The notes under the pieces were generated by a model, which saw only the letters and a list, made by a program, of their open reading frames with translations, ran no database searches and had not been told where the DNA came from. The translations under genes were made by a program, and so were the position numbers. Source: Acanthosoma haemorrhoidale (Eukaryota > Arthropoda > Insecta > Hemiptera > Acanthosomatidae). From it: 64,000 nucleotides of DNA. The DNA lies in contig OV884015.1 of the NCBI GenBank assembly GCA_930367205.1, positions 79,375,341-79,439,340 of the forward strand. The letters run 5' to 3'. Numbering within the stretch: position 1 is the stretch's first letter; every line of letters begins with the position of its first letter. Shown piece by piece: positions 35,986 to 47,450 of this stretch.

Positions 35986-36109
35986 CCCAGAGACCTCCCA
36001 AATCCACATGCGAAGAGAAAGCGGAGTCTTGGAAAGTCTCCCACGCTTCTCCGTCGGCCGCGTCACCGGATACTAGCCAGTGGAGGCTGACCAAGAGCGC
36101 GAGAGCCTT

Positions 36110-36690
36110 ATTTAGTTCAAGACTATTTAATGTTTACCACAAATCTTTTAAAGAAACACTGCTATGCAGGAGCTTCCAATCTTTATTACCCATAAATGTA
36201 TAAGTACCATATGCGATGAGATGGTCTTTGGACTTTCCAAGAAAGAAAGAGATTTTATTTCATCAACCTAAGCTAATACCCAACAAATATAGGTTATAGG
36301 ATATTTCTTAATTAGTTTGAATTGAATATACAGGGTATCCAAACTTTTTCTAGATATCATCGTGATGTAAGTGCTACTTGCAATGTACATGGACTGTTTA
36401 TTTCAGTAAAATATGAGATGAGGCAGTCTATGAACCGATAACAGGCCATTCTGAACTGGGAATGCCTTCCATCAACCTAAGCCAATACCCCAATAAGTAT
36501 ATCCTTCCATTAATAAAGAAGGATGTTTTTTAATTAGTTCAAGTCTATTATAAATCTTTTACAGGACTGTGATTTAGGTCCAACACGCAATGAGCATGGG
36601 AACATCACTTTGGTAGCAGATGCGATGAGACAGTCTTCAGATGGACAACAGACCACTCCGAGAAGGGATGAGATGCGAGACGGGATGATC
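36110..36690 (+). repeat. Degenerate tandem repeat, about 210-bp unit, three copies
   Basis: Three consecutive units start near 36112, 36316 and 36534. Each carries in order a TTAGTTCAAG-like start, a middle segment with GCGATGAGATGGTCT-like sequence (36208, 36415 as GAGATGAGGCAGTCT, 36624 as GCGATGAGACAGTCT), and in the first two a CATCAACCTAAGC...AATACCC block. The units are heavily diverged. No reading frame follows the repeat. It may be an old minisatellite or a tandemly duplicated mobile-element tail. Confidence 0.65.
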
Positions 36691-37080
36691 CGCAGTTATT
36701 GAGACTCGGACGAGAGACGGGCGGATGAGATGGACCATATAGGGTGGACCCCGAAGACTCCTTTAAAGGCAGTATATGAATAGAGATTGGAAGTCCATTA
36801 AAGCGTCGTCATTACCGGCGAGGGACGGTAATGAGCCGCCCTTGCTATAATTACCGCCCTGATTGGGGCCTGCCCCTGTTTTTAGGGGCCCATAGATCCC
36901 TGGCTCAGATAGCCGCTTCGCCTCTTTACTCATCACCGATGGAACCCTAATGTGCCCCAGCTAACCACATATCTTCGACTGCCACCGACGTCTTGATTGC
37001 CATTTCTTATGAGTACTTACCGCCGAGGGGAGGGGACCGTCCGAAACGAAGAGATGGGAAGATGAGTAGAGAGGTAAAAA
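36691..37080. other. GC-rich block, unassigned
   Basis: GC-rich DNA follows directly after the tandem repeat, with short inverted motifs such as GGGGCC...GGGGCCC near 36867-36892. No frame or RNA gene is recognised. Confidence 0.4.
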
Positions 37081-38694
37081 AAAAAAAGGAAAAGAGGAAA
37101 ATGGTCTTGGCGCTATTCTCTTGATTTGGAATCCATTCTTCGTATCCCTCTCTTGGGTGATTAATCGATAATAACCAAGACAAAATTGTAAAGGGGAGCT
37201 ATAAATGAAAAAAAAAAATAGTGGAAGAGAATTTTAACGATGAGAGTAAATGAAAGGGTTGAACTTCATTTTAGTTGAGACCGACATGATTGAGGACGTG
37301 TAAAAAACCTAAATCAGCTGCCAATCTACTATACACGGCCAATACGCGTTACACAGTCTTGCTGTTCTGTAAAGGAACTAGTTTGTGATTCTAGCTGCAT
37401 TCAATACCTTTGGTAAACATAAAAAAACAAAAAACAGACGATATTATAGCAGTCCAAGCCTAGGATAATATTTAAAATACAATTTATAATTGGTGTATAT
37501 ATTGCTGTCATAAAGATTTCGTTATTATTATTACAACTTTAATCAAAATAATTTTGAAGGGAAAAATAAATCATGATAGATAAATTAGATGCGAATAACG
37601 TCCTATTATACGTAAATCGTTTCACCACAAATTATTTATTTCTTATTCACAACCGCTTTCACTGGCCTACACTGCCATTCTCAAATGCTCTAAATATTGT
37701 TAATGATATCGGCGTCATGACTTGCTACTCAAAAATAAATATGGTAGACTAGGCCGCTGAAGCGCTTAGAATAAGGAATGAATAACATGTGGGAATAATG
37801 AAAAGGCTGTAGTTCACATGATTTAAACCAACAACCCGCAATTAAGAATATGCCTAAATTAAAATATCGGAAAATACTCATAATTGTATTCAAATAAAAA
37901 AAACAAAACAGAAAGCTTTTAATTGTAAGTCTTTAGGGAAACAGTGACAGGTAATAAAGAACATTTTCAACATTCCACAATACCTAAAAAATATTCTAGT
38001 TCTTCGATGATAGGTATATTTATTCATTTTGGATAAGTAACTATTTGGATATTTTCTGACTATAACGAAACATCAACAGAAAATCTTTTCAGTCACCCTA
38101 TACACAAGTGAATTATTTCAAACGATCTTCTAGACCCAATTAACTTATTTATCTTATCTCCGTTTAAAAATAGACGCCCAGTTGAAGAGTTGTAACTGAC
38201 ACTGCTGCATGCCTGGGGAATGTATTCAAATATGTACGGGGTATTTGGTCTGTATGCATGATCCTGCAATTGAGTTTCTAAGAATGATTCAATTAATATA
38301 AAATGTATTATTTATTATGTAAGTATATTCCACAATACCTTGAAATAGGCATTGGTTAATCCAAAAATATGAACAATCACTAAATGTGCAAAAACATCTT
38401 AGAAAACTATTATAAGATTCAAGTGTCTCATTTTTTTGTCCATGTTTAATGGCATATTAAAGAAAGTCCATGATAATACAAAAATAAAGGTTTGGTCTGG
38501 CAAATATGTAAATCACGTTCCAAACCGGTTCCATTGTGTAAAAATATTTGCTATTTACATTTTTTTTGTATAAAAAGCAATTTTTAGTGACCAGGGTTTT
38601 GGTCAAAAAATTGAACAAAAATTTTGGTCAAAAACACCTAATATTACTTTTTATACAATAATTTAACAAGTTTTTAAAACAACGAAAATATGAA
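37081..38694. other. Unassigned AT-rich DNA
   Basis: No gene or named repeat is recognised. Confidence 0.45.
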
Positions 38695-38825
38695 TTTTTT
38701 TTTTTTTTTTTTTCCTTAGCTCTCAAACTTATAAAATAGGATGTGGGAAAAATAAAGGAAAATTATTTTGGGCTAATGAGTGCCTTTCACTAAGGGGAGT
38801 CCCCCATTTGAAAGGTCGAAAATAT
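38695..38825 (-). mobile_element. LINE family B 3' end
   Basis: A T run of about 20 nt (a poly(A) tail read from the other strand) is followed by CCTTAGCTCTCAAACTTATA, AATAGGATGTGGGAA and GGGGAGTCCCCCATTTGAA. This matches 11851-12070 closely over about 120 nt. It is a very short, 5'-truncated insertion. Confidence 0.8.
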
Positions 38826-41800
38826 GAAGACTACCCATTGAGTATATAAGGAGAAAACCTATAATAACCTTCCAATAAGTATTTTTTAACGAGATAAAGA
38901 AATTTGGCATTTGCTTCTAAAATTAATGAAATCCATAATTCATATAACACAGAAATGAATTTATTTTTTAATATGAAAGCAAAAACGGTGAAAAATTACT
39001 AAGATGAATTAAATTCAATTGAATTAATTGATAATACTTAACATCCTGGTTTTAAAAAATAAATAAAATTATTGAAACAATAACAATTCAAATTAATCTA
39101 TTTACTAATAATAATTAAAGTACATTTTGCAATATGTCAAAGTTGTCTGTATTGGGTTGTTTTTATGATTTGATGAAGTTCATTTCAGCTTGTTTTGCCC
39201 CACAGATGTTGCGCGTTATAGTAGAAATTGTTTCTGTCATCAAGCATTGTCAAATGAAAATCAAAAGTAACGTTAATAGTGTAATAATTTACATTTACAC
39301 TATACAAATTCCAAATTTTGGGTTTGAACTCTAATTTCTTCTTCTTCCTTTAAAACAAGATTGAGACACTCTATACTGAAAATAAACTTAATTGGTTAAC
39401 AATATATCGGTAAGGATGTGTACTCATTTTTTTAAAAATATAATTTTTATTAAATATAAATAAGCTTTTTTTTTTTAACTGAAAAATCATGGTACTATAG
39501 TAAATTAGTTAAAGTGTCATAAAATAATTGTAAAACTTACCACTGGGTCAAGAGTCCATTTTGAATAAAGAAACAACACACCATTAAAATGTGTCATGTT
39601 GCGAGACTGAGAACCTGTACTCAAATGAAATTGTTTCTGCTTACCTTCTTTCCAGAAGCTAATGTTGACCCTTGTTAACAAAACCTTTGTTTTATAAAAA
39701 ACAGGTCTGAATTATCCATATGGAATAAACAAACAGTTGATATTTCGAATTTCGTCCATTCCTTTACTTTCCGATCCTATTTATTTCCTTTTCCCCCCCA
39801 AAAAAAGTTTAGTTATTAATTTATGTGAATAAATATCGGTCAATATAAATAAAAAACGTATTTAGACGCGAATAAAATGATGAGTTTTCAAAGAAAACAG
39901 TCTATGACGACGCAGCTGCCGAGCTGAGCACTCCTATTTGCAAACTACAACGTCCGAGATATCGGTCGTGGCCCAGTTACCGCCGGTGGCGAGATCTATT
40001 TGTGACAGTGAGTGTCTGCGGCTCTGTCAGTCCATTGAGGCGGCGGAAGTGAATGAAAGGGCCAGATCGCGGACATCTGGAAAGGCAGCGGCCAAGCTAT
40101 TTCCGTACACTGCCATCTGTAGGCCTTCCTCTAGTCCATTAGTGACACGTAGCCCACTGCGACATTCCTTCTTTGATAGTTTTTTTTATACCAGCTTTGA
40201 ATAATATTTTGTCAGAGGTAAAATTTTCCTTGTAATAATTATTTAAAAATCCAGGAAGCAGTAACAAGTTCATTCTTAACTTCACCTACCCTCATTCGGT
40301 ATTTAGGGTACCCAAGTTATGACACGATGTTCATCACACAGCTGACACAAACCGGACAATCTATAGGCTAATATATAAAAACAGTTCAAAAACGTACCTT
40401 CGGAAAATTGATGCAGAAAATTGTTGGATGAGGTAATTATTGAAAAATATACTCTTGCCTTAAATGTTGGAAAAGCTAATAGACAAGTAATTGTCACTAA
40501 ATAAACGGAAACTAATAATATCAGTGCCCAAACATAACACGCAAATGAGTAGTTGTGAAAGGATTGCTAGGTTTTCATAAGATTTATTAAAACATTTTCT
40601 GTTATAATATAAAAAAAATCGAATGTTACTTTATGAGTACTGCTAATTATCTTCTTGTGGAACGAGTTCGATACATTCTTTTCTACTTTTCTCACACCTG
40701 TATCAATTTTACTTTTGTCTATTTGTATTTTATAACAAACTATGAGACTTCGTTTACATTTATCTTACATATTTGATTTATCCATGTTTTTTACAGCTGC
40801 CTGTTTCGTCTTATTATCTATGTATTTTTTAATTCAAACCGATCAACGGTTTAATTCAGTTAATTTATCAACACATTAATTCAGTTCATTAACTACATAC
40901 TCTGCACTTATACCTACCTCATTGTTTTTGTATTAGTTTGTAGCTAAAGTTTACATCTGATTATTACCTCCTACATGCATTTACCAGATGCAGGCATGCG
41001 TTCTTGTTTTTATCAATGTAGAAACGTTGTCCATTGATAAATTTTATGAAAACTTAACGACTGTCTTTCATCAATCTAAGCCGATCTGCCGATTTTTAAG
41101 TTGTTCTGCTGTTTGATGGGATTGCCTTAATTCTGATCTGAAATGTACAATGTGTTAGAATTTATTTTATTATTGGTAAAAGAACACAATAACAAACTTA
41201 ACGTAGGGTCATGTCCTGAAGCTTATTTATTCCGCTACAATTACTGGAAATAACCACCGCACCAAGACTTGCTACTTCACAAGACCAGGGCCTGAACTAC
41301 AAATTCAGCCCCCCCCCCCTGCAAAGCATTACAAAAGGCCCCTCAAACTACCGGTGTTCTGCGGGGAATCGTTTTAAACTAAACGCTTAGAAAACACATT
41401 TTACACTATTCTGGCCCTTAGAGTCCAGAAAAAAGTGTTGGCAAGTTTTCTTAATAAAAACAATTTTTTTCCGTTATGCCTTTAAATTTGAGTTTTAGAA
41501 GAAAACAATAAAACAACGTATCGATTGATAGACACGTAGACAGATAATTTTAGGCATTCTTATTGTTTATTGTTAACTTTGATTCAAAAAGGTGCAACAA
41601 AATAAACATTGAAAGTAATACGTGTATATGTTTTTATTGGGCAGACACGTACCTTACAAAAATGTACATGTAACTGATGTTGTACAAAATTTATAACGAA
41701 ATTATAACAAAACAAAACCTCTAATAAGTATATAGAATTCAGCTGTTAAATTTTATTTATGTACAAACAACTGTCAGAAGTACTAAGAGTCTAAGAGTAG

Positions 41801-43160
41801 CGTTAAGTTAGATCTTTCTTCCTTGCTTTCATTTCTCCAAAGCATACTCTAGGGCTTACTTCCGTTTCCAGCTCTGAGACTTCATGGTTATGCTTATGCA
41901 TGGTTTATGGGCCTTATCTAAGCACTTGGCTTATATTATCATTCGCAAAGACTAGAGTCAAATGCTCGTGCGTCGTGCTCGCATTAATCGCCCCTAATTT
42001 GTCTAGAATCAAAACATAATTATTGATTATTTATGGTGTTATCAGAATTTTCTAGCATAATGTACTTTCTTCTACTTCAGTACTCCTGTTCAAATTCAGA
42101 GAAAATAATATATATATATAAAGTACAAAGACATGGTTTCCCAAAAACTTGCAAAAAATTCCAAATCCAGGGTTTTTCAACCCCTTTCAAGGGCTTTTCG
42201 TGAATTTCCGGCGTGTTGACTAATTATTTACTGTTTAAAAGCCAGAAATGACAAAACGAAATGGGATATTACGTATATTTAATACCTTAGATGCTGTATG
42301 GATGAATAAGTTAGATCTTTGGATACAGATCCTAAATATCGGATATTTAGTTCTAATTAATAGATTTGTTATAGCACTTTATCTGGTACTGGTTGACGAA
42401 TGAAGGTTAGGTATGAACAAATAGAGCGATGAAGTGGCTACAATTTGAGCTGGGATCGTGAATGCAGAGGAAGTTGGGGCCGTATTTGTCATTACACTGG
42501 GGCTCATGACGTGAGAGGGAGTGCGGTGTGTATATGTGACAGCGGTATTGTTGACGGCTCCTCTAAACAGTGAGGTTAGGTAAACATCCACAGTGTAAAC
42601 CAGCATGGAACAGAAATAACAGTCGGCCGGTCCGGAGACCTCCCGCTCAGCGCTACGGCATCTGTGCGGTCTTCCTTTTCCAGGCTGTTCGCTATCTTAG
42701 ATATCCATGGCATTAGGAGAGCCTTGTCTGAAGTTTCACATATCTCGCGCCATGGGACCCAAAAGACTTTTCAAGGCTTGAGGTGATTCGGGGTGGCTCG
42801 TACGTTGCTTCTGATATTAAAGGCTACATCCGGCAGATGAAAAGTCGTTACGTTTCCACGGCCTGTTTCAGTCTGTAGAAGTAATCAAGTAGTTCATAAT
42901 GTAGTTTTTGTATTTGTAGAAGGGAGAACCTATTACATAGAATCTAAAACATCGACTACTTAAAGATTGGTACCAGGTGTACGATCCTTGGAAACGTATT
43001 CATATTAATATTGGTCTTGAGTGTTTTCTGGAAGATCTTAGAACTTGAAATCGGAGTCGGTTAGCCTACAGTTTTTAAATCGGCCAAATTTAAAGTGTAA
43101 TTTTACTTTATTAGTTTGAGTATTATGTTTAGAGGTATTATAATATTATTGTAAACATCC
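38826..43160. other. Unassigned DNA with two GC-richer blocks
   Basis: No gene is assigned. GC-richer blocks at about 39905-40160 and 42400-42860 are open in short frames on one or both strands without recognisable domains. The rest is AT-rich with homopolymer runs. A CATCAATCTAAGCCGATCT repeat-E motif lies at about 41069. Confidence 0.4.
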
Positions 43161-43771
43161 CTTATTGTGCTTTACATGTTTACGTATTATTAATTTGTGA
43201 GTCCATTGTTAGCTTTATAAATGAATAGACTCGTTGCTAGGGAGATTGGCTTAAATTAGCTTCTCATGTATTCAATGACACCAACGCCTTCTGCGTTTCA
43301 TCGTATTCTTCTTTGAAAACTTACCACTTAACACTACAACGCTGTGGCACCCTCTACTTCCTCGTCACTGTTAAATTGGTAAACTACATTTGGACAACGA
43401 AACAAATGAAACAGACGAAGCGTCTGACTATGGCGTGTTGTAATCAGAAGATGTCATTGCAGTACGAATATCTCAAATGAAACTTAATTGCTTGTTGTGG
43501 GTTTAGATTAAGTAAGTACGTCCATTTTATGAATTCCAAGGGGTAGTAAGTCAGATCCGCACTATCATTAACAACAAAGACTTGACATTGGCTCCTGTAA
43601 GTACTGGAAATAAATTTATTGAACTTGTGCGAAGACAATCATAGGACGTTACTTATTTATCTAAAATTCTTGTAGTGCTATTGTATGTTTACGTGTTATT
43701 AATCTGTGAGTTCATTGTTAGCCATAGCTTTATAAATGAATAGACTCGTTGCTAGGGAGATTGGCTTAGAT
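43161..43771 (+). repeat. Direct repeat, about 100 bp, copies 510 bp apart
   Basis: 43161-43255 recurs at about 43671-43771, sharing ATGTTTACGTRTTATTAATY and AATAGACTCGTTGCTAGGGA. The second copy has about 6 extra bases (an extra GCCATA). No coding potential is seen in the repeat. The intervening segment is unique in this window. Confidence 0.8.
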
Positions 43772-43854
43772 CGGTGAAAGAATTCAGCAAAATGTTTAAA
43801 TAGACAAAATCCTCCACAATCTCACACAAGGAGCTCATTCAGTCATGTATAGTA

Positions 43855-44012
43855 TAACATTGGCAATTAATAAACTTCATGTTCCTTCACACCACCTTCA
43901 AGCAGGTACTCCTAGTACAAGGATCCGCTCAACCCAAATATTCCTTTATTTTCCCCCTCATCCTTAATCGTATAATTAGAGAGCTAAGAAAAAAATAAAA
44001 TAAAAATAAACT
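43855..44012 (+). mobile_element. LINE family B 3' end, plus strand
   Basis: CACCACCTTCAAGCAGGTAC, TCCTAGTACAAGGATCCG, CCTCATCCTTAAT and TAGAGAGCTAAGAAAAAA run into an A-rich tail. This is the reverse complement of 60390-60500, confirming the family and the direction. Confidence 0.8.
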
Positions 44013-44029
44013 TCATCAACCCGATCTCT

Positions 44030-44530
44030 TAATATCTTTTTTCTCTGACAAAGGAACCAAAATGAATGTACGACTTTGTATATTACTTGATTCAGAAGTC
44101 AAAAGAAAGATAGAACTTCTGGCTAGGAAAAAACGGAACAAAGAATAGGAAGCACTTAAATCATTTGCGGAACGCAAGACGGCATTGACACCTCCATTGT
44201 CACTGTCAAAAGGAGACAGAAGCGTCTTAACGAGGATGATGATTGGACGCATCTACAACTACATTCACACACATACATACTCATATGTTTAAAACCGTCG
44301 CAACCACATCTTGTAGGACTCCTCCATACTACGTTTGTATTGTGTGACAACAACCCAATCACAGTCGAACGTATGTTCACATGTCCAAAATGCAAGAAGG
44401 AACAGAATAATAACTTCATCTAAACGCCATTTACTCGAGTAAGGCCATTAATGAACACTATCCAGTACCTAAAAGAGATCAAGATCATCAACGATTAATA
44501 AACTGCAGAGTCGACATCAACAACAACTGT
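44030..44530 (+). pseudogene. LINE ORF2 C-terminal fragment after an RNase H-like region (tentative)
   Basis: Plus-strand frames give in order ALTPPLSLSKGDRSVLTRMM, IGRIYNYIHTHTYS, then in another frame FVLCDNNPITVERMFTCPKC, and later NTIQYLKEIKI. The order L-x-R-x-x-I-G followed by C-x-x-x-x-P-I-T-V-E-x-x-x-x-C-P is the pattern of the C-terminus of LINEs that carry RNase H, where I would expect RIGHT-x-LTH and then C..C..TVEHIL..C. Frameshifts and stops show it is dead. It follows directly after the family B tail and is not related to that tail. Confidence 0.6.
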
Positions 44531-46128
44531 AGTTTATGTTTCCTCCAACATTGACAAATTAAGAAAAACGAGACTATACTGTTGGGAAACAAGTGAAACG
44601 CACTAAATCAAAAACAATTTTGAAATAACGCTGGTCAAAGATTTTTTATGTTTGCTTCTATGGTACCAATATTTTTTTTTATTATAAACAGATTTATTTT
44701 CTTTCCGCAACTGATAACCTCTTCTTTATTGTAATAGTGCTTTCGAAAGTTCTAAGCTGTCATCTTCAGTTATCTTTACAATAAGTCAAATAATGAAAAT
44801 ATTAACCTGCGCATGTGGAGGCAAAGTAGCTACTTTAAAAATGGCCATAGTCATTAAGTAAAAGATAAATAATATTCTGCTAACAGTGCTGAATTGTATT
44901 TACTTTGAAATTACCCTTCTATTCTACTATAATTCAAAATTCTTAAAACTCAGAAATACCTATGTAGTCAATAAAATTCAAAAGCAAAGTAATAAACATG
45001 AAATAACCATTAAAAACGTCAAAAATTATTAAAAACATTTTTCAATAAGTTGTCATTTATATATAATCTTATAAAAAGTTACTTCAAACAAGACTTTATT
45101 TCCATCTTATGGCTACTCACTCAATTGGTTATGTAAGATATATAAAACAATTTTTTTTTTCTATAAAATTATTAAATGAAGCACTGGCGTTTTTTTGATA
45201 ACTACGAACCTCATGACTCTCATATACTCATATTAGATTATTATCCCCCGGAGAGACAAAACCTGTATAATGTACTTGTCTAGAATACTTATTGTGATTA
45301 CAGTACATTGAAAAAAATAAAAATAAATAAAGATATGACATGGTTCTTTTCATGAGTAGTTCATAGTAAATATCTCGTTTTTGTGTTCAAGAAAAGTTGA
45401 AAATCCGAAAATTGATAATTTTGCCTTGGTGATTTTCACTTCTATTCCCACAATATAAAAATCTCCTCAAACTAAAGTAAGGTTTTATAGCATTAAGTTC
45501 CAAGATTATAGATGGCTTCGTCAAATCGATGAAAGTTTTTCATTTACTATCAGGTCGTCATTGTGTTTTCGAGTTCCAACCTTGAGGGTGTATTTCTGTG
45601 ATCTCTGTGCCGACGGTAACCCTAGACAATGGGACAGAGGCAAAGATGAAAGATCCAGGAATAGAGGACACGGTGGACACCCGTCACCTGCCGGGTACCG
45701 GCCAATATATTATAAATAGGACCCGTCACCTCCTGCCAATAACTGTCTTCGGACAACGCGCACAGTTCACTCTCACAAATAGAGCTTGGCACCACTCCTA
45801 CTACATCGACTATTAGACCATTTGAACGCTCTATCTGTCTGTATGTCCACCTGTCCGTCTGTCGATTGGGGCCGTCAAATCTCGTTTTACCGCAATTTCT
45901 ATCATATTTTGTATCGAATGGAAAAAAAAAACCTTTGTTCCGGGACCGTGTCTCCAATGAAATGAAATGAAAAGACATTTCACACTGGGACATTGTCCCC
46001 TAAAGAATGTCTAGTTGTAAGAACAGAAACAAATAAAATACTTAACATTAAGCAGATTTGATAAGCTTATAACTAATAAATGGTCAATTCTGGGGTGAAT
46101 GAAAAATAAACTGAATATTAATAATTAA
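44531..46128. other. Unassigned DNA
   Basis: No gene is assigned. 45590-45900 is GC-richer, with two ACCCGTCACCT repeats about 45 nt apart and a CTGTCTGTATGTCC-like pyrimidine-purine run; it is open on both strands without a domain. The rest is AT-rich. Confidence 0.4.
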
Positions 46129-46400
46129 CTATAATTTTTTATATTGGAGGGATATAAAGAACTGGTAAAACCTATATTTAAAGATTGGGAGTGTTGACGA
46201 TTGTTCCGAATGAACGAGTCCCAAAGGTTTGTGGCACGGATAAGAAAACAACTGGTCAACGGAAGCAGATTTCTGAGAAGAAAATATAAGTAGGAAGGGA
46301 TACTTTTTTTGATAGTACCGAAGAGAGGTGTGATCCAAGAAAGTATTGCTGTCGGGTGAAAGGGGGTGCATCCATCGCTACATGCATTAAATAGTGACAA
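46129..46400 (-). pseudogene. LINE C-terminal tail, CR1/Jockey-like (tentative)
   Basis: Two overlapping minus frames complement each other. One gives CFLIRATNLWDSFIRNN, the other STLPIFKYRFYQFF. Together they follow the R-x-x-F-F-x-x-R-x-x-N-L-W-N-S-L-P then S-L-x-x-F-K-x-x-L-D pattern at the very end of many LINE reverse transcriptases. A frameshift separates the two parts, and no upstream palm motifs were found. The match is short, so the family assignment is uncertain. Confidence 0.5.
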
Positions 46401-47377
46401 TTCTCAAATAAATGAACACATATCTGGCCAAGAAAAATGAAATAAAAAAATCACGGGAGAACATAAATTATATAGTAAGAAAAAACTAAATGTCTAAAAT
46501 AAAAAATATATCTCATCAACGATTTGTTCAAATACAAAATAAGCATAAAAGAATAATAAACAAATTAAAAAAAAAATCATTTTAAAGGTTGCAGCTATGG
46601 ACTCATCGACAGAAGAGTTAATTGGTAGTAATCATGTATAGTTAAAAATATAATAAAATAAGACTGTAATAAGAAGAATACAAATATCTTAGGTTATCAA
46701 GCGTCTGTATGATTGTTAAGATGTTGGAATAGAAGGCTTTTCAAATTATGTATGATGAACCATGTCAGACATTTAGAGTGAAAAAATTTCAAGTAGCATA
46801 ACAAGAACGATTCAAGATTTTTTCTTGTACACATATGAATAGTAGGTCTTGATGCAGGAGAAGACAACTTAGTACCTAAGTACCTGTGATATACAGTCAA
46901 ATTTTCTTCAATTTCAAATTATCTTTATTTTTAATGATCACAAATGATCATGATTAGATAGCAATAAAGAAGACTTAGTTTGTTTTTTCACTTGGGAATC
47001 CGAGCTACACTAAATAACTGTTCATAAGTTACATACATTGTACCATTGGTTTTTTTAAAGATGATTAATAAAATTTAATCTTCATTCATTATAGGTTAAA
47101 TGGAGAATCAAACCTCCTGGCCTAAATGACACTAGGAGTAAGTAACTGGCCATCAGAAAAAAAAATATTGCAATATACATTCATATATACAATGTAAATA
47201 CATTTACATCAAAGTCACCAATAGGATTGTTAACCCCTCAGTAAGTCATGTTACTACTATTGTCCTATACATTATAATAATAAAAGTGACCATAACAAAA
47301 AAAATTTACTCGTTGGAAGTAAAAAAAAGACCGAAATATACTACTTATTTAAGAACACTTTCGGATTCACTACAGAT
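46401..47377. other. Unassigned AT-rich DNA
   Basis: No gene or named repeat is recognised. Confidence 0.45.
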
Positions 47378-47450
47378 GCCCGGCTAGCTCAGTCGGTAGA
47401 GCATGAGACTCTTAATCTCAGGGTCGTGGGTTCGAGCCCCACGTTGGGCG
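47378..47450 (+). tRNA. tRNA-Lys (CTT)
   Basis: This is a complete 73-nt tRNA. The acceptor GCCCGGC pairs with GTTGGGC (two G-T wobbles), with discriminator G. The D arm is GCTC/GAGC and the T arm GTGGG-TTCGAGC-CCCAC. The anticodon stem TGAGA/TCTCA closes the loop CTCTTAA, giving anticodon CTT for lysine AAG codons. A TTTT tract about 5 nt downstream is a minimal RNA polymerase III terminator. It stands alone in AT-rich DNA with no duplicated flank in this window. Confidence 0.97.

Noticed and set aside
39938..40204. 88-codon frame in a GC-rich block
   Set aside because: No ATG start and no domain; a GTGAGT inside it is not paired with a credible upstream exon.
45622..45993. 123-codon minus frame opposite a 72-codon plus frame
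   Set aside because: Openness on both strands in a GC-richer, internally repetitive block suggests composition, not coding.
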